From contig DKPQ01000004.1 in the NCBI GenBank assembly GCA_002471275.1, positions 1-64,000 of the forward strand: a stretch of 64,000 nucleotides of DNA. The letters run 5' to 3'. Position numbers and translations under genes: made by a program. The notes beneath the pieces are model-generated. The model made no database searches. It saw nothing but the letters and a program-made list of their open reading frames with translations, and had not been told where the DNA came from. Below, piece after piece: positions 52,196 to 60,586 of this stretch (the stretch's first letter is position 1; each line of letters starts with the position of its first letter). This stretch comes from Flammeovirgaceae bacterium UBA7330. Lineage in GTDB: Bacteria > Bacteroidota > Bacteroidia > Cytophagales > Cyclobacteriaceae.

Positions 52196-52890
52196 GATAC
52201 TATCAGTTCAGCTTCCTTATAATTATCAATCAGAGCATGCAAAATCCTGAGGTCTGGAGATTTCTTGTAGAAATAATTGATTTCTTTTTCTAAATAAATA
52301 CCCCTTGATTCACAGATGAGCTTAATGTCATGACGATCTGATTTTTTGAGGATAAGTTTATTGGGGCCGACCCTGGATAATAGTTCATTTATCCCTTGAT
52401 CTTCCTTTTTTTGCCATTGAATTAAATCCTTTAAAACAGATGGAGGCCCCGCCAGTATCATACCAGCTCTATGCTGTGTTTCGTCCCAGATCTGCCTAAT
52501 ATAGGAGACATAATTTTTAGTAAAATTCCCGAATTCATCAATCATAAGAAGGTCAATATCCTTCCGCTCATTTATGATATAAGAAGCACTGTCCATCAAA
52601 TAATAGATATATGAGTATTTAGTAAGTCGATCAATATCATAATTCCCGTCATTATCCAATTCACAAAGGAACCTGGAATAGAACCTCTTGGCTGGCTCTC
52701 CTTTACCAACTCTGAAATACATGCTACCTGGATGTAAACGACTGTATTCAGTTAGAAATGATGTTTTGCCATATCCATTTTGGGCTATTAACAGAACCAG
52801 TTTTTTCTTTTCTCTTGCGTAATTGCTCCATCTCATCATGAGATCATAATTCTTGGTAGGCACTAATGTGTGTTCTTGTTGCATGTTCAT
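52192..52890 (-). CDS. TnsC/TniB/MuB-like AAA+ ATPase
   Basis: This 232-residue transposition ATPase presumably selects target DNA and activates the transposase. Walker A is AQNGYGKTS, with Lys42. Walker B is LLMIDEFGNF near residue 117. A sensor region follows (MILAGPPSVLKDL), as in MuB and TnsC. It is small for TnsC and nearer the TniB/MuB size. It overlaps the transposase stop by 1 nt and the third gene by 4 nt, so the three are one translational unit. Confidence 0.85.
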   Translation of the reverse strand: MNMQQEHTLVPTKNYDLMMRWSNYAREKKKLVLLIAQNGYGKTSFLTEYSRLHPGSMYFRVGKGEPAKRFYSRFLCELDNDGNYDIDRLTKYSYIYYLMDSASYIINERKDIDLLMIDEFGNFTKNYVSYIRQIWDETQHRAGMILAGPPSVLKDLIQWQKKEDQGINELLSRVGPNKLILKKSDRHDIKLICESRGIYLEKEINYFYKKSPDLRILHALIDNYKEAELIVS

Positions 52891-54815
52891 TAAATGTTAA
52901 GTTCTGGTAATTCCTGAGATTCAAATGGATCTTCTTTTTCAAGCTCAGAATCACTCAGATAATTCTCAATAAGGAATTTCTCATAATTTTCATTGGAATG
53001 ATTTTTATCCGCATCATTTATTACTCCAATTACCGGGTCATCATTTTCCATTTTTTCAAGCGTTTCCTTGTTTTCATCATACCGTACATTGGCATACTTT
53101 CTAAGGGATTTGTTCTGGGCTATCTTCTGGAACTTTGATCCGCTTTCTTCAGAATAGAATCGCTTTTTATGCACCTTTTCTATGAAGGCATTGTCTTTGA
53201 ATAGATAGAGATGGTCTCTCTTAGATGAGTGATAATAGACATCAACTAATTCACCATTCCACTTGATTCGATTCTCATTTTGCTCTAAATCATACTCATA
53301 ACTACCAAGGTGGATTTTACATCTCTTGATTAGACGTTCGGCTTTATTCCAGCACAATCGGGCAATGAATTCCTCCTTGATTGGTTGAGCATCCATGATT
53401 GGAGCATTATTATGCTTTTGCAGAGGAGACATTTCTTTTGTTATTCTATTATTCCATTCATTAATTAATGTTCCGACAAAAAGGATTAGTTCTTGCCTCG
53501 TTTTTAATAGGTGGCGATTCTTCTCAATCTTTTTTAACTCATCTTTATTGAGTTTATGCTCATTGGATTTTGCTGTCATTCCAAGTCCAAAATATCCGAA
53601 GTACTTTCGGACGACTTGTATATGAAAGTTTCGAAAGAAATTTTCTACTGTTCCTTTTGCGTTGGGAAAGTCGGGTAGGTGTTCCCTCCATATAGCATTG
53701 AAAAATAGATTGCAATCTGACTTGAACCGCTGGAAATTAGCAGACATATGAGGCTTCGATTTGTCAGTTAACACACATGCTGGTACATATCGATGACGTT
53801 CAAATACCATACTAAAGGCTAACATGATCATTTCTGTATTCTCTTCTTCTCCAAGACTAAATCCAAGAATTAGCGATGAATGCAGATCAATGATAACGTA
53901 GATCTTAAGGAACTTGATTTTATTTAATTCATTTCTGTATGGAAGTTGTAGTCTACTTCCATCAGCTTCGACAACCTGATATTTGAATTTGGGTTTCTGC
54001 CTTCGTATATATGGTTCAAGGTGTTTTTTGTAGAAATCATATCCATACCTCTTCTCGGCTGTAATATTTTTTACTTCTTGAGTGATGTACTTCAATAATG
54101 TTGCATAGGAGATCTGTTTTCGTAACGGTCGATTTTGGTTAATCTCCTCAAGAATGACCGTTTTTAATTTTCCTTGTCCCATAAGATCAGTGATTTTCAG
54201 CTTTGTCCAATCATCCACTTTCTGAGCTGGGTGCTTTTTCAGGGTACAAATCTTATGTAGTACCTCTTCAGCAAAATTATCTGAGAGCCTTACCTGTCTG
54301 AATTTTCGCCTGAAGCTTTCGGGTGTAGTGTAATAGTTTATCCGTAGAACTCTCAAGGTATTGTAGATCTTGAGTATGCTGGACTTTTTACATCCTAGTT
54401 CCAGGTAGATGTCTAAGGCTTTAAGAAGTACTGCATGTTTTCTTGCATGTCTTTTCCTGGACTTACTATTGCTTATCTTCAAGTATTCTCCAAGGAAATC
54501 CTTATAACCTTTTTCATAGGCCAGTTTGAGATCCAATTGGTGAAGTCCTCCAAGCAAGTTATTTGATCTGTTATTTGTTGTAACAACAAGAGTCTGAGCA
54601 TTTTCAAATTTGGTTTGAATGTCTCTCGGGAGATTGCTTTGGAAAAGGTAGATCTCGTTATCAATTGTTAGATGATTACACTTCCATTCGCTGGAATTTC
54701 CATCGAGGTAATTCCTGATGCCCTGATTGATTCTTTCTTCAGGAATTCCAATTCGTTTTAGGTAATTGATAGATATCTCACAATCACCATTTTTTTCAAT
54801 AATTTCAGGTTTCAT
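52890..54815 (-). CDS. TnsB/TniA/MuA-type DDE transposase
   Basis: I start at ATG 54815 (MKPEIIEKNGDCEISINYL); the frame is open to a TTG at 54926, inside a candidate operator. The protein is about 641 residues. N-terminal helical DNA-binding segments precede an integrase core. The catalytic triad is Asp in VEADGSRLQL (285), Asp in VLTDKSKPHM (351) and Glu in AKGTVENFF (391). A Mu-type C-terminal beta-barrel (GELVDVYYHSSKRDHLYLF) follows. The tail is acidic (LEKEDPFESQELPELNI), perhaps the ATPase-contact region. Confidence 0.9.
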   Translation of the reverse strand: MKPEIIEKNGDCEISINYLKRIGIPEERINQGIRNYLDGNSSEWKCNHLTIDNEIYLFQSNLPRDIQTKFENAQTLVVTTNNRSNNLLGGLHQLDLKLAYEKGYKDFLGEYLKISNSKSRKRHARKHAVLLKALDIYLELGCKKSSILKIYNTLRVLRINYYTTPESFRRKFRQVRLSDNFAEEVLHKICTLKKHPAQKVDDWTKLKITDLMGQGKLKTVILEEINQNRPLRKQISYATLLKYITQEVKNITAEKRYGYDFYKKHLEPYIRRQKPKFKYQVVEADGSRLQLPYRNELNKIKFLKIYVIIDLHSSLILGFSLGEEENTEMIMLAFSMVFERHRYVPACVLTDKSKPHMSANFQRFKSDCNLFFNAIWREHLPDFPNAKGTVENFFRNFHIQVVRKYFGYFGLGMTAKSNEHKLNKDELKKIEKNRHLLKTRQELILFVGTLINEWNNRITKEMSPLQKHNNAPIMDAQPIKEEFIARLCWNKAERLIKRCKIHLGSYEYDLEQNENRIKWNGELVDVYYHSSKRDHLYLFKDNAFIEKVHKKRFYSEESGSKFQKIAQNKSLRKYANVRYDENKETLEKMENDDPVIGVINDADKNHSNENYEKFLIENYLSDSELEKEDPFESQELPELNI

Positions 54816-54912
54816 ATTCTTTTTTATTGAGAGTTGGTTAGTATGAAATAGGTAGATATCTACCTTTTTCTTCACTGTTTTTATAAAAAGTGGATAGTAT
54901 TTAGTGAGATTT

Positions 54913-54926
54913 TTGCGTAAACGCAA
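54913..54926. promoter_or_regulatory. Palindromic operator candidate O1 (transposase side)
   Basis: TTGCGT-AA-ACGCAA is a perfect 14-bp palindrome in the divergent space between the transposase and XRE regulator genes, about 100 bp upstream of the transposase ATG. Confidence 0.6.
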
Positions 54927-54976
54927 TGAATTTTTTTATGAAACACGGAACTTGGCGAATAAGCAATGCAATTCTA

Positions 54977-54990
54977 TTGCGTATGTGCAA
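54977..54990. promoter_or_regulatory. Operator candidate O2 (regulator side)
   Basis: TTGCGT-AT-GTGCAA keeps the left half of O1 exactly and two mismatches in the right half. It lies 18 bp before the XRE start codon; the centre-to-centre distance to O1 is 64 bp. Confidence 0.5.
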
Positions 54991-55007
54991 GAGTACATCT
55001 ATGTATC

Positions 55008-55388
55008 ATGGAAGCATTTGGAAGGAGACTTAAATTAATAAGGGAGCGAAATGATATCTCAAAGTCTGCTTTGTCTGAAGCGCTAGGAGTTGACGAATCC
55101 ACAATTCATCGCTATGAAAAGAATAAAATGATTCCCAAAATTGATGTAATAATTGGATTAACTCAATTCTTTAAATGTTCAGCTGATGTAGTAATAGGTC
55201 TTAAAGAGGATGATGAAACGTACCTTAGCGAAATCTCAAGAAATTGTGCTGGAATGATAACAAGTCTGGAGCTTGAAGACCAATTATTGGTAGAACAATA
55301 CATTTTTGGATTTTGTAATGCAAATCAAATCTTCAGGAGAAGATTCACACTTCATCAGCAACAAGAACAAAGATCAAGTAAATTCTAA
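55008..55388 (+). CDS. XRE-family regulator divergent from the transposase
   Basis: ATG 55008 (MEAFGRRLKLIRERNDISKSA) begins exactly at the HTH domain; the frame is open to 54966 but the extra residues are Cys-rich and unlikely. The protein is about 126 residues. The HTH_3 domain spans residues 5-60 (ALSEALGVDESTIHRYEKNK). The C-terminal part may dimerise. It is divergent from the transposase across two matched palindromes, so it is likely the repressor of transposition and of itself. Confidence 0.85.
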   Translation: MEAFGRRLKLIRERNDISKSALSEALGVDESTIHRYEKNKMIPKIDVIIGLTQFFKCSADVVIGLKEDDETYLSEISRNCAGMITSLELEDQLLVEQYIFGFCNANQIFRRRFTLHQQQEQRSSKF

Positions 55389-55613
55389 ATAGTATTTTTT
55401 TAATACATCTTCAGGCCTATATCCCAAAGCGTTACTTATCTGATGAAAGTTTTCTAGAGAAACCTTTTTCTGTTGTCCTTTCTCAATTGCTCTTATAGTT
55501 TTAATACCTATCCCAGATTTTTCCGAAAGAGTTTTTTGAGATATTTTCTGATCTTTTCTTAGATGTCTAAAAAGAATGCCTAGCTTATAGGTGTCGAATT
55601 TTTGTGTGTCCAT
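55374..55613 (-). CDS. Small XRE-family HTH protein
   Basis: It starts at ATG 55613 (MDTQKFDTYKLGILFRHLRK) and is 79 residues, nearly all one HTH domain (ISQKTLSEKSGIGIKTIRAIEKG). It overlaps the 3' end of the opposite XRE gene by 15 nt. An 8-bp inverted repeat (GTGTGTCC/GGACACAC, 55604-55611/55630-55637) has its 3' arm over the start codon in the mRNA. This could be an operator or could hide the start. Confidence 0.8.
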   Translation of the reverse strand: MDTQKFDTYKLGILFRHLRKDQKISQKTLSEKSGIGIKTIRAIEKGQQKKVSLENFHQISNALGYRPEDVLKKYYLEFT

Positions 55614-55637
55614 AGTTCTCAAAATTTTTGGACACAC
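55604..55637 (-). promoter_or_regulatory. Inverted repeat covering the start codon of the small XRE gene
   Basis: GTGTGTCC and GGACACAC are exact complements 18 nt apart. In the transcript the downstream arm contains the end of the ATG and the next codons. It could be a repressor site or a translation-blocking hairpin. Confidence 0.4.
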
Positions 55638-55755
55638 CTTCCCTTAGATGGATGGTTCGCTTAAGTTACTTGTCAATCAGGACAACACAAAACTAATTGA
55701 AGACTTTTTTCACCTTGCAACTTGATAATAAGCCATAATTTCCTTCTGATCTTAA

Positions 55756-56013
55756 TTAAATTCTAACCTTGAAATACTCCTTTTTAAGCTTAGTACTTTC
55801 GCTGAAATATAGAACAACGCCTTTCATTGAATAATCAGGCATTTGACGGCAGAATTCTGTTGCCTCCTGGAGATCTTCAAAAATTTCATATCTAAAAGGA
55901 AGCGTATCGGTAAGACACAAGTGCAGAACTACTGATTCTCTGTTCACTCTTATGGGGACGCCATTTTCTTCATTTTCTTTATCATTATTGGCATAGATAA
56001 ATAATGGTTTCAT
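55756..56013 (-). CDS. 85-residue protein of unknown function
   Basis: Small protein beginning MKPLFIYANNDKENEENGVP and ending TKLKKEYFKVRI. It has mixed alpha/beta character and no recognised motif. It is divergent from a small XRE gene across a palindrome (56089-56108). A similar arrangement recurs 600 bp on, with a different partner, so it may be a cargo gene controlled by that regulator. Confidence 0.55.
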   Translation of the reverse strand: MKPLFIYANNDKENEENGVPIRVNRESVVLHLCLTDTLPFRYEIFEDLQEATEFCRQMPDYSMKGVVLYFSESTKLKKEYFKVRI

Positions 56014-56088
56014 AATAAATTATTTACGAATGTGGTAGCTCCAATAGTAGAATGGAATAAAATGGTCTATTGAGCTTTCACATATAAA

Positions 56089-56108
56089 TTGAGGATTATA
56101 GTCCTCAA
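56089..56108. promoter_or_regulatory. Palindromic operator, copy 1
   Basis: TTGAGGA (56089-56095) and TCCTCAA (56102-56108) form a 20-bp site one base short of perfect symmetry, followed by ATATATCAA. It lies 36 bp before the XRE start codon and is duplicated at 56691. Confidence 0.65.
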
Positions 56109-56144
56109 ATATATCAATTCGTACCGAATAGATTCACTTTTCCA

Positions 56145-56360
56145 ATGAAAAGTGAACTGAGACAGCAAATCGGTAACAAATTGATTAAGCTTAGGCAGGA
56201 GCAAAACATTAGTCAGGAGAAGTTGGCTAATCTTGCAGGACTAGATAGATCCTATATATCAAGAATTGAGAGAGCCATTATTTCGCCTACTATGGAAAAC
56301 TTTTTTAAGATTTGTGATGCACTAGATATACCGCCATACAAGTTTCTTGAAGATATGTGA
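56145..56360 (+). CDS. Small XRE-family regulator (C-protein-like)
   Basis: This 71-residue protein is one HTH_3 domain (KLIKLRQEQNISQEKLANLA, GLDRSYISRIERAIISPTME) with a closing IPPYKFLEDM. It resembles controller proteins of restriction-modification systems in size and motif. No restriction genes are present in the window. It is likely autoregulated through the palindrome upstream. A decayed paralogue lies at about 56748. Confidence 0.85.
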   Translation: MKSELRQQIGNKLIKLRQEQNISQEKLANLAGLDRSYISRIERAIISPTMENFFKICDALDIPPYKFLEDM

Positions 56361-56407
56361 TTTTGCCGCAGGTCCAAAGGGCAAAATTTTGATGAAGCTT
56401 AGTAGTA

Positions 56408-56656
56408 CTATCTGCTGTGCTTTATTTTGACATTCCCGATTTTGCTTATTATATCCTTTTTAATGTCATAATGATGGATATCAATCCATTCTCTAAGGAT
56501 ATTATTAATTATTGTTGTGGTGTTAGAATTATAATACGGTGCCACCTCCCTATAGAATGTATGTAAGGATTCTTCCACTTCCATTGTCCTAAAGTTTTTC
56601 TCTTGATTATCTTCATTTATAAAGTATTTTTTGAATGCCTTGTTCACTTGAGCCAT
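56408..56656 (-). CDS. 82-residue protein, possible ribbon-helix-helix type
   Basis: ATG 56656 (MAQVNKAFKKYFINEDNQEK) is chosen. The frame is open to 56770, but the extra part runs through the palindrome and a pseudogene. A polar helix-rich C-terminal half (TTTIINNILREWIDIHHYD) could be a ribbon-helix-helix or other small DNA-binding fold. It is divergent from the decayed XRE copy, across palindrome copy 2. Function unknown. Confidence 0.5.
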   Translation of the reverse strand: MAQVNKAFKKYFINEDNQEKNFRTMEVEESLHTFYREVAPYYNSNTTTIINNILREWIDIHHYDIKKDIISKIGNVKIKHSR

Positions 56657-56690
56657 TTTAAAACGTTTAGAGAACCGAATGGTACTTGCA

Positions 56691-56710
56691 TTGAGGATTA
56701 TAATCCTCAA
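56691..56710. promoter_or_regulatory. Palindromic operator, copy 2 (perfect)
   Basis: TTGAGGATTATAATCCTCAA is a perfect 20-bp palindrome followed by ATATATCAA, as in copy 1. It lies 35 bp upstream of the 82-residue gene start and ahead of the decayed XRE copy. Confidence 0.7.
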
Positions 56711-56747
56711 ATATATCAAATAGCAAACGATGCATCCACTTTTCATC

Positions 56748-56885
56748 GAGAAAGTGATCGGAAAAGACAAATGGAGATTTGTTAATTGAGCTCAAACAAG
56801 AACAGAATATGGGCCAGGGTTATCTTATTTTTTCTAACCTAAAGTGAGAACGTAAGAATCCCCATATATTTCTTGATGACATTTA
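56748..56885 (+). pseudogene. Decayed duplicate of the small XRE gene
   Basis: The DNA aligns with the intact gene at 56145. The CACTTTTC leader is shared. GACAAATGGAGATTTGTTAA and AACAAGAACAGAATATG then parallel the codons for RQIGNKLIKL and RQEQNI. After a large deletion, CCCATATATTTCTTGATGAC matches the codons for PPYKFLED at its end. The start codon is lost and a TAA interrupts the frame. It is a relic of a module duplication. Confidence 0.7.
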
Positions 56886-56919
56886 AGAAGACAAAAACTC
56901 ATGACTCCTAAAACTACCC

Positions 56920-58116
56920 TCAAATTCGGATAGTGAAATTCAATGTTGAAATATTTTTTGCTTCCTTTCTCCACAGTCCCTCAATGGGCCCAATTCCAAA
57001 CCTTTCCAGCCAATACTTACTTAATATTATTTGAAAGATGGTTAGCACAATAGCAAGAAGCATATCAACTCCGGGAGAGGAGTTGCCATAGAATCCGAGT
57101 ACTTTGAATATGAAGATCCCCAGTAATGACTGAAGCAAGTAATTTGTCAAGGATAGCCTTCCAAGGTACTTGAGTACTTTGATTTTCTGGAGCCACTTGG
57201 TTTTTGATCGGTAAAGTAGAACCAAAGCACAGATGACAAAAAATGTTTGCCCAATATTTGAAAGGTTAAACAGGGCCCAATAGGTATAGAAACCTAATGG
57301 CTCGCTTGTTTTTTGAAGGTCAAAAAGTAAAAGATAGTACAGGTTCCAGGTAAGTACCATAAACCCGGTAATGCCAAGCAATATTCTGTATTTATTTAGA
57401 TCATGATGGATGGTTTGTAACAGATCACTCTTTACAATGGCTATTCCGACAATGATCATACTTAAGATCTGATAAAGTGTGAATGAAAGGTAAAACTCAA
57501 GTGTCGGCAGGATCTGCATGAAGTTGTACTTAAAATGGCCTACCAGGCCATGGGTTGTATTCATTTCTATCAATTGATCTGATGGAAGACTTTCATATGA
57601 CTCAAATCTAAAATCTAGATATTCGTTTCGAATTAAGATTGTTTGAATTGTAGGCCATAGGAATACAAGGATCGATATGATTACTAAGTACTTTATTCTG
57701 AGGTGAATTATGACTAAAACCAACAAGCCCAAAATTGAATAAAGACTAAGAATGTCTCCATACCAGATGATAATAGCATGAAACAGTCCAATCATTAGCA
57801 ATAGGAACATTCGTATGATATGATATCTTGGAAATCGAGTTGGATCTTTCTTGTATTGCATTCCGATGCCTATTCCGAATAGCAATGAGAAGATTGTAAA
57901 GGTCTTATCAGAAAAGAAGTTGAATCTAATATAAGTGGCCAACTCGTCCAGCCAACTCTGATTACCTGAAAAGTAATTGGAAAAGTACTCTTGCGGATAT
58001 CCAAATAAGACAATATTACAAACCAGAATACCGAAGATGGCGTATCCCCTGATGATGTCTAGTTCTTCGATCCTTTCCTTAGTCCTGATTTTTATTGAGT
58101 TAGATACACCAAGCAA
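56920..58116 (-). CDS. DUF418 (YeiB-like) membrane protein
   Basis: This 398-residue polytopic protein has about ten helices. The family start RIEELDIIRGYAIFGILVCN and the C-terminal RLSLTNYLLQS...GIGPIEGLWRK are diagnostic of DUF418. The only start candidate ahead of the conserved region is a TTG at 58116, 10 nt after the stop of the ABC permease gene, so it is probably the last gene of that operon. Function unknown; the family resembles acyltransferase-like membrane proteins. Confidence 0.85.
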   Translation of the reverse strand: MLGVSNSIKIRTKERIEELDIIRGYAIFGILVCNIVLFGYPQEYFSNYFSGNQSWLDELATYIRFNFFSDKTFTIFSLLFGIGIGMQYKKDPTRFPRYHIIRMFLLLMIGLFHAIIIWYGDILSLYSILGLLVLVIIHLRIKYLVIISILVFLWPTIQTILIRNEYLDFRFESYESLPSDQLIEMNTTHGLVGHFKYNFMQILPTLEFYLSFTLYQILSMIIVGIAIVKSDLLQTIHHDLNKYRILLGITGFMVLTWNLYYLLLFDLQKTSEPLGFYTYWALFNLSNIGQTFFVICALVLLYRSKTKWLQKIKVLKYLGRLSLTNYLLQSLLGIFIFKVLGFYGNSSPGVDMLLAIVLTIFQIILSKYWLERFGIGPIEGLWRKEAKNISTLNFTIRI

Positions 58117-58125
58117 ATTAAATAA

Positions 58126-60567
58126 TCATTCAATCCTCAATGCATCAACCGGATTATTATTTGCCGATGAAAGTGCTTTGTATCCCACAGTCAAAGAAGT
58201 GATAATCAAAAGCAATAAAGTTGGAATGATGAATATGTCTGAACTAAATTCTATCCTATATGCGTAGTTTTCTAACCATGTATTTGTCCCTATCCAAATA
58301 ACTGGGACTGATATACATAAAGCAACCATGAAGAGGATGAGATATTCCTTTGACAAGAGTCCAAGCACACTTTCAACAGATGCCCCTAGCACTTTTCTAA
58401 TCCCAATTTCTTTGGTTCGAAGTTTAAACGAAAAAGAAACCATCGCAAAAAGCCCGATACAGGCTAATAAGACAGCTAGAAATGTGAATCCAGTAAATAG
58501 TTTACCAAATTGTTGCTCTGCTTGATATTGTTTATTGAATAATTCATCGAGGAAATAATATTCGAAGGGGTCATTCGGAAAAGCTTTATGATATGTAGAT
58601 GCAATGTGATTTATTGTTTTGGGGATGTTAGCCATATTTGCACGAATGGAGAAATAGGCATTATATTCATCAAGGCTAAAAATGGTGGGCATAATTGGAT
58701 CGCTCAAAGAACTCCAATGAACATTTTTAATAACACCTAGTATTTTCAATGTGTCCAATTTACCCATTATGACACTTTGACCAATAGCTTCCTTTGGGCT
58801 GCCAAGTTGAAATTCTTCTACAGCTTTTTCATTGATAATTACTCCGGAGTAGTTTCCCATATCTGAAGTAAACTCATCTCCGGCTAAAAATTCAAAATCA
58901 TAAGTGTCCGTAAAATTGGCATCCACCAAAATGGCTTTTCCTTCAACGTATGCCTCATTAGGGGCACCTAATTTTCTCATGTCACCATACCACTTTACTC
59001 CTTTTCCAGGAATATTGCTTGTTCCTGTTACCGAGGCGATTGAAGGATGATTAATAATATTGGATTTGAAAGTCTTGTATTTAATGGGCAACAGATCCCG
59101 GTCACCTTCCAGGACAACTCGTGGACCTGGTACTACAATTATATTTTCCATGTCGACCCCCAGCTCATGACTTTTCATGAAATGGATCTGCTTGTATACA
59201 ACATAAGTTCCAGCAATTAAAAGAATGGAAACAAGGAACTGCAAGCCGATCAAAGACTTCCTCAGAATTAAACTCGTTCCTTTTGGAGCTTTATTTTGGA
59301 AGATACTTGTTGGCTTATAAGAAGATAGAATGAACGCAGGGTATAACCCTGACAATATCGCACTAACAAAAATGAAAGAGAGAAAAGAGAGCGGGAATGG
59401 TGTCGATTCGAACAAAGTGAATCCTATATCTTTCCCTAAAATTTGGCTAAGAAATGGTAACAGTAGAATAGCAACAATACAACCTAAACCTGAAGCAATA
59501 ATATTTATTAAGATAGATTCCGTAAAGAATTGAAAGATCAGCTGTTTTTTATAAGCCCCCAGGCATTTACGACTAGCAACTTCCTTTTCTCTGTCTATTG
59601 CCTGTGCAGTGGATAGATTAATGAAATTAACCCAAACAATTATCAGGATAACGAACCCCACCAGTGAGTAAAACCATATGTTTATAAGGTTTCCTGATGT
59701 TCTGGATAAATCACTTTGGAAATTGGATTTAAGATGGATATCAGTTAAAGCTTGTAATCCTGACCTGATTTTGTTTCCATCATCTTGAAGACCAGTACCA
59801 TTTTTTAATTGAATTACCTGGTCAATTTTTTTGCTGATTAATTCCGGATTAACTTCTTGATTTATTGTCAGATACGTATAAAAGTTATACCATTTCCAAC
59901 CATTGCTTCGTGAGTAGATTCCATAGTTATGCAACAAGAAATCCAAGGGCAATAAGAAATCAAAGTCCAGATGCGTATTTGACGGAAGGTTCTTCAAAAC
60001 CCCCGTTACAACAAAGTCTCCACTTAAGCTTCCACCTTTGATCTGAAGAACTTTACCAGCGGCATCTGTTGTACCAAAAAACTTTGTAGCTGTTTTCTCT
60101 GTGAGTATAATACTCTTAAGATCATTTAGTGCGGTTGTTTGATCTCCCGATATGAAATCGTAGTTGAACATTTCAAAGAATGATTGATCAACATAGTACA
60201 GGTTATATTCCAGAAATGAGTTGCTGTTTTCCGGATTTTGAATAACCACTCCTTCATCCTCCAGCATAGGTCTGATTCGAACCATCTGTTCAATTTCCGG
60301 GAAGGTTTGACTTACACTGCTTCCTAATTTTGAAGGTGTTAACACTTCTGATGTAACCAAGGATTCATTTTGATAATGATCCAGCCTTATCCTGTAAGTG
60401 TTTTCAGCATTAGGATGAAATCGGTCGTAACTCAGTTCAAACTGGATATACTGGTAAATGAGCAAACAAACGCCAATGCCCAGGGATAAACCTACTATGT
60501 TGATAGCAGAGTACACTTTGTTTCGAAGGAGCATTCTTATGGCCAATCTAAGATTGTGTTTGAACAT
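58126..60567 (-). CDS. MacB/FtsX-type ABC transporter permease 1
   Basis: This 813-residue permease of the MacB_PCD-FtsX type common in Bacteroidota has a duplicated layout. The first TM is in NKVYSAINIVGLSLGIGVCL, followed by a large periplasmic domain. The first FtsX block includes REKEVASRKCLGAYKKQL. A second periplasmic domain follows, then the second FtsX block with FKLRTKEIGIRKVLGASV and a final GYKALSSANNNPVDALRIE. The ATPase partner is not in the window. It is tandem with a paralogue, 19 nt apart. Confidence 0.9.
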   Translation of the reverse strand: MFKHNLRLAIRMLLRNKVYSAINIVGLSLGIGVCLLIYQYIQFELSYDRFHPNAENTYRIRLDHYQNESLVTSEVLTPSKLGSSVSQTFPEIEQMVRIRPMLEDEGVVIQNPENSNSFLEYNLYYVDQSFFEMFNYDFISGDQTTALNDLKSIILTEKTATKFFGTTDAAGKVLQIKGGSLSGDFVVTGVLKNLPSNTHLDFDFLLPLDFLLHNYGIYSRSNGWKWYNFYTYLTINQEVNPELISKKIDQVIQLKNGTGLQDDGNKIRSGLQALTDIHLKSNFQSDLSRTSGNLINIWFYSLVGFVILIIVWVNFINLSTAQAIDREKEVASRKCLGAYKKQLIFQFFTESILINIIASGLGCIVAILLLPFLSQILGKDIGFTLFESTPFPLSFLSFIFVSAILSGLYPAFILSSYKPTSIFQNKAPKGTSLILRKSLIGLQFLVSILLIAGTYVVYKQIHFMKSHELGVDMENIIVVPGPRVVLEGDRDLLPIKYKTFKSNIINHPSIASVTGTSNIPGKGVKWYGDMRKLGAPNEAYVEGKAILVDANFTDTYDFEFLAGDEFTSDMGNYSGVIINEKAVEEFQLGSPKEAIGQSVIMGKLDTLKILGVIKNVHWSSLSDPIMPTIFSLDEYNAYFSIRANMANIPKTINHIASTYHKAFPNDPFEYYFLDELFNKQYQAEQQFGKLFTGFTFLAVLLACIGLFAMVSFSFKLRTKEIGIRKVLGASVESVLGLLSKEYLILFMVALCISVPVIWIGTNTWLENYAYRIEFSSDIFIIPTLLLLIITSLTVGYKALSSANNNPVDALRIE

Positions 60568-60586
60568 AATATTTATTTAGTTAAGG

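Noticed and set aside
56145..56360. Controller protein of a restriction-modification system
   Set aside because: The size and motif fit a C-protein, but no methyltransferase or endonuclease gene is present in the window.
51290..56885. Complete transposon with both ends defined
   Set aside because: No inverted counterpart of the TCTTTATC boxes and no target duplication could be found, so the right boundary is left open.
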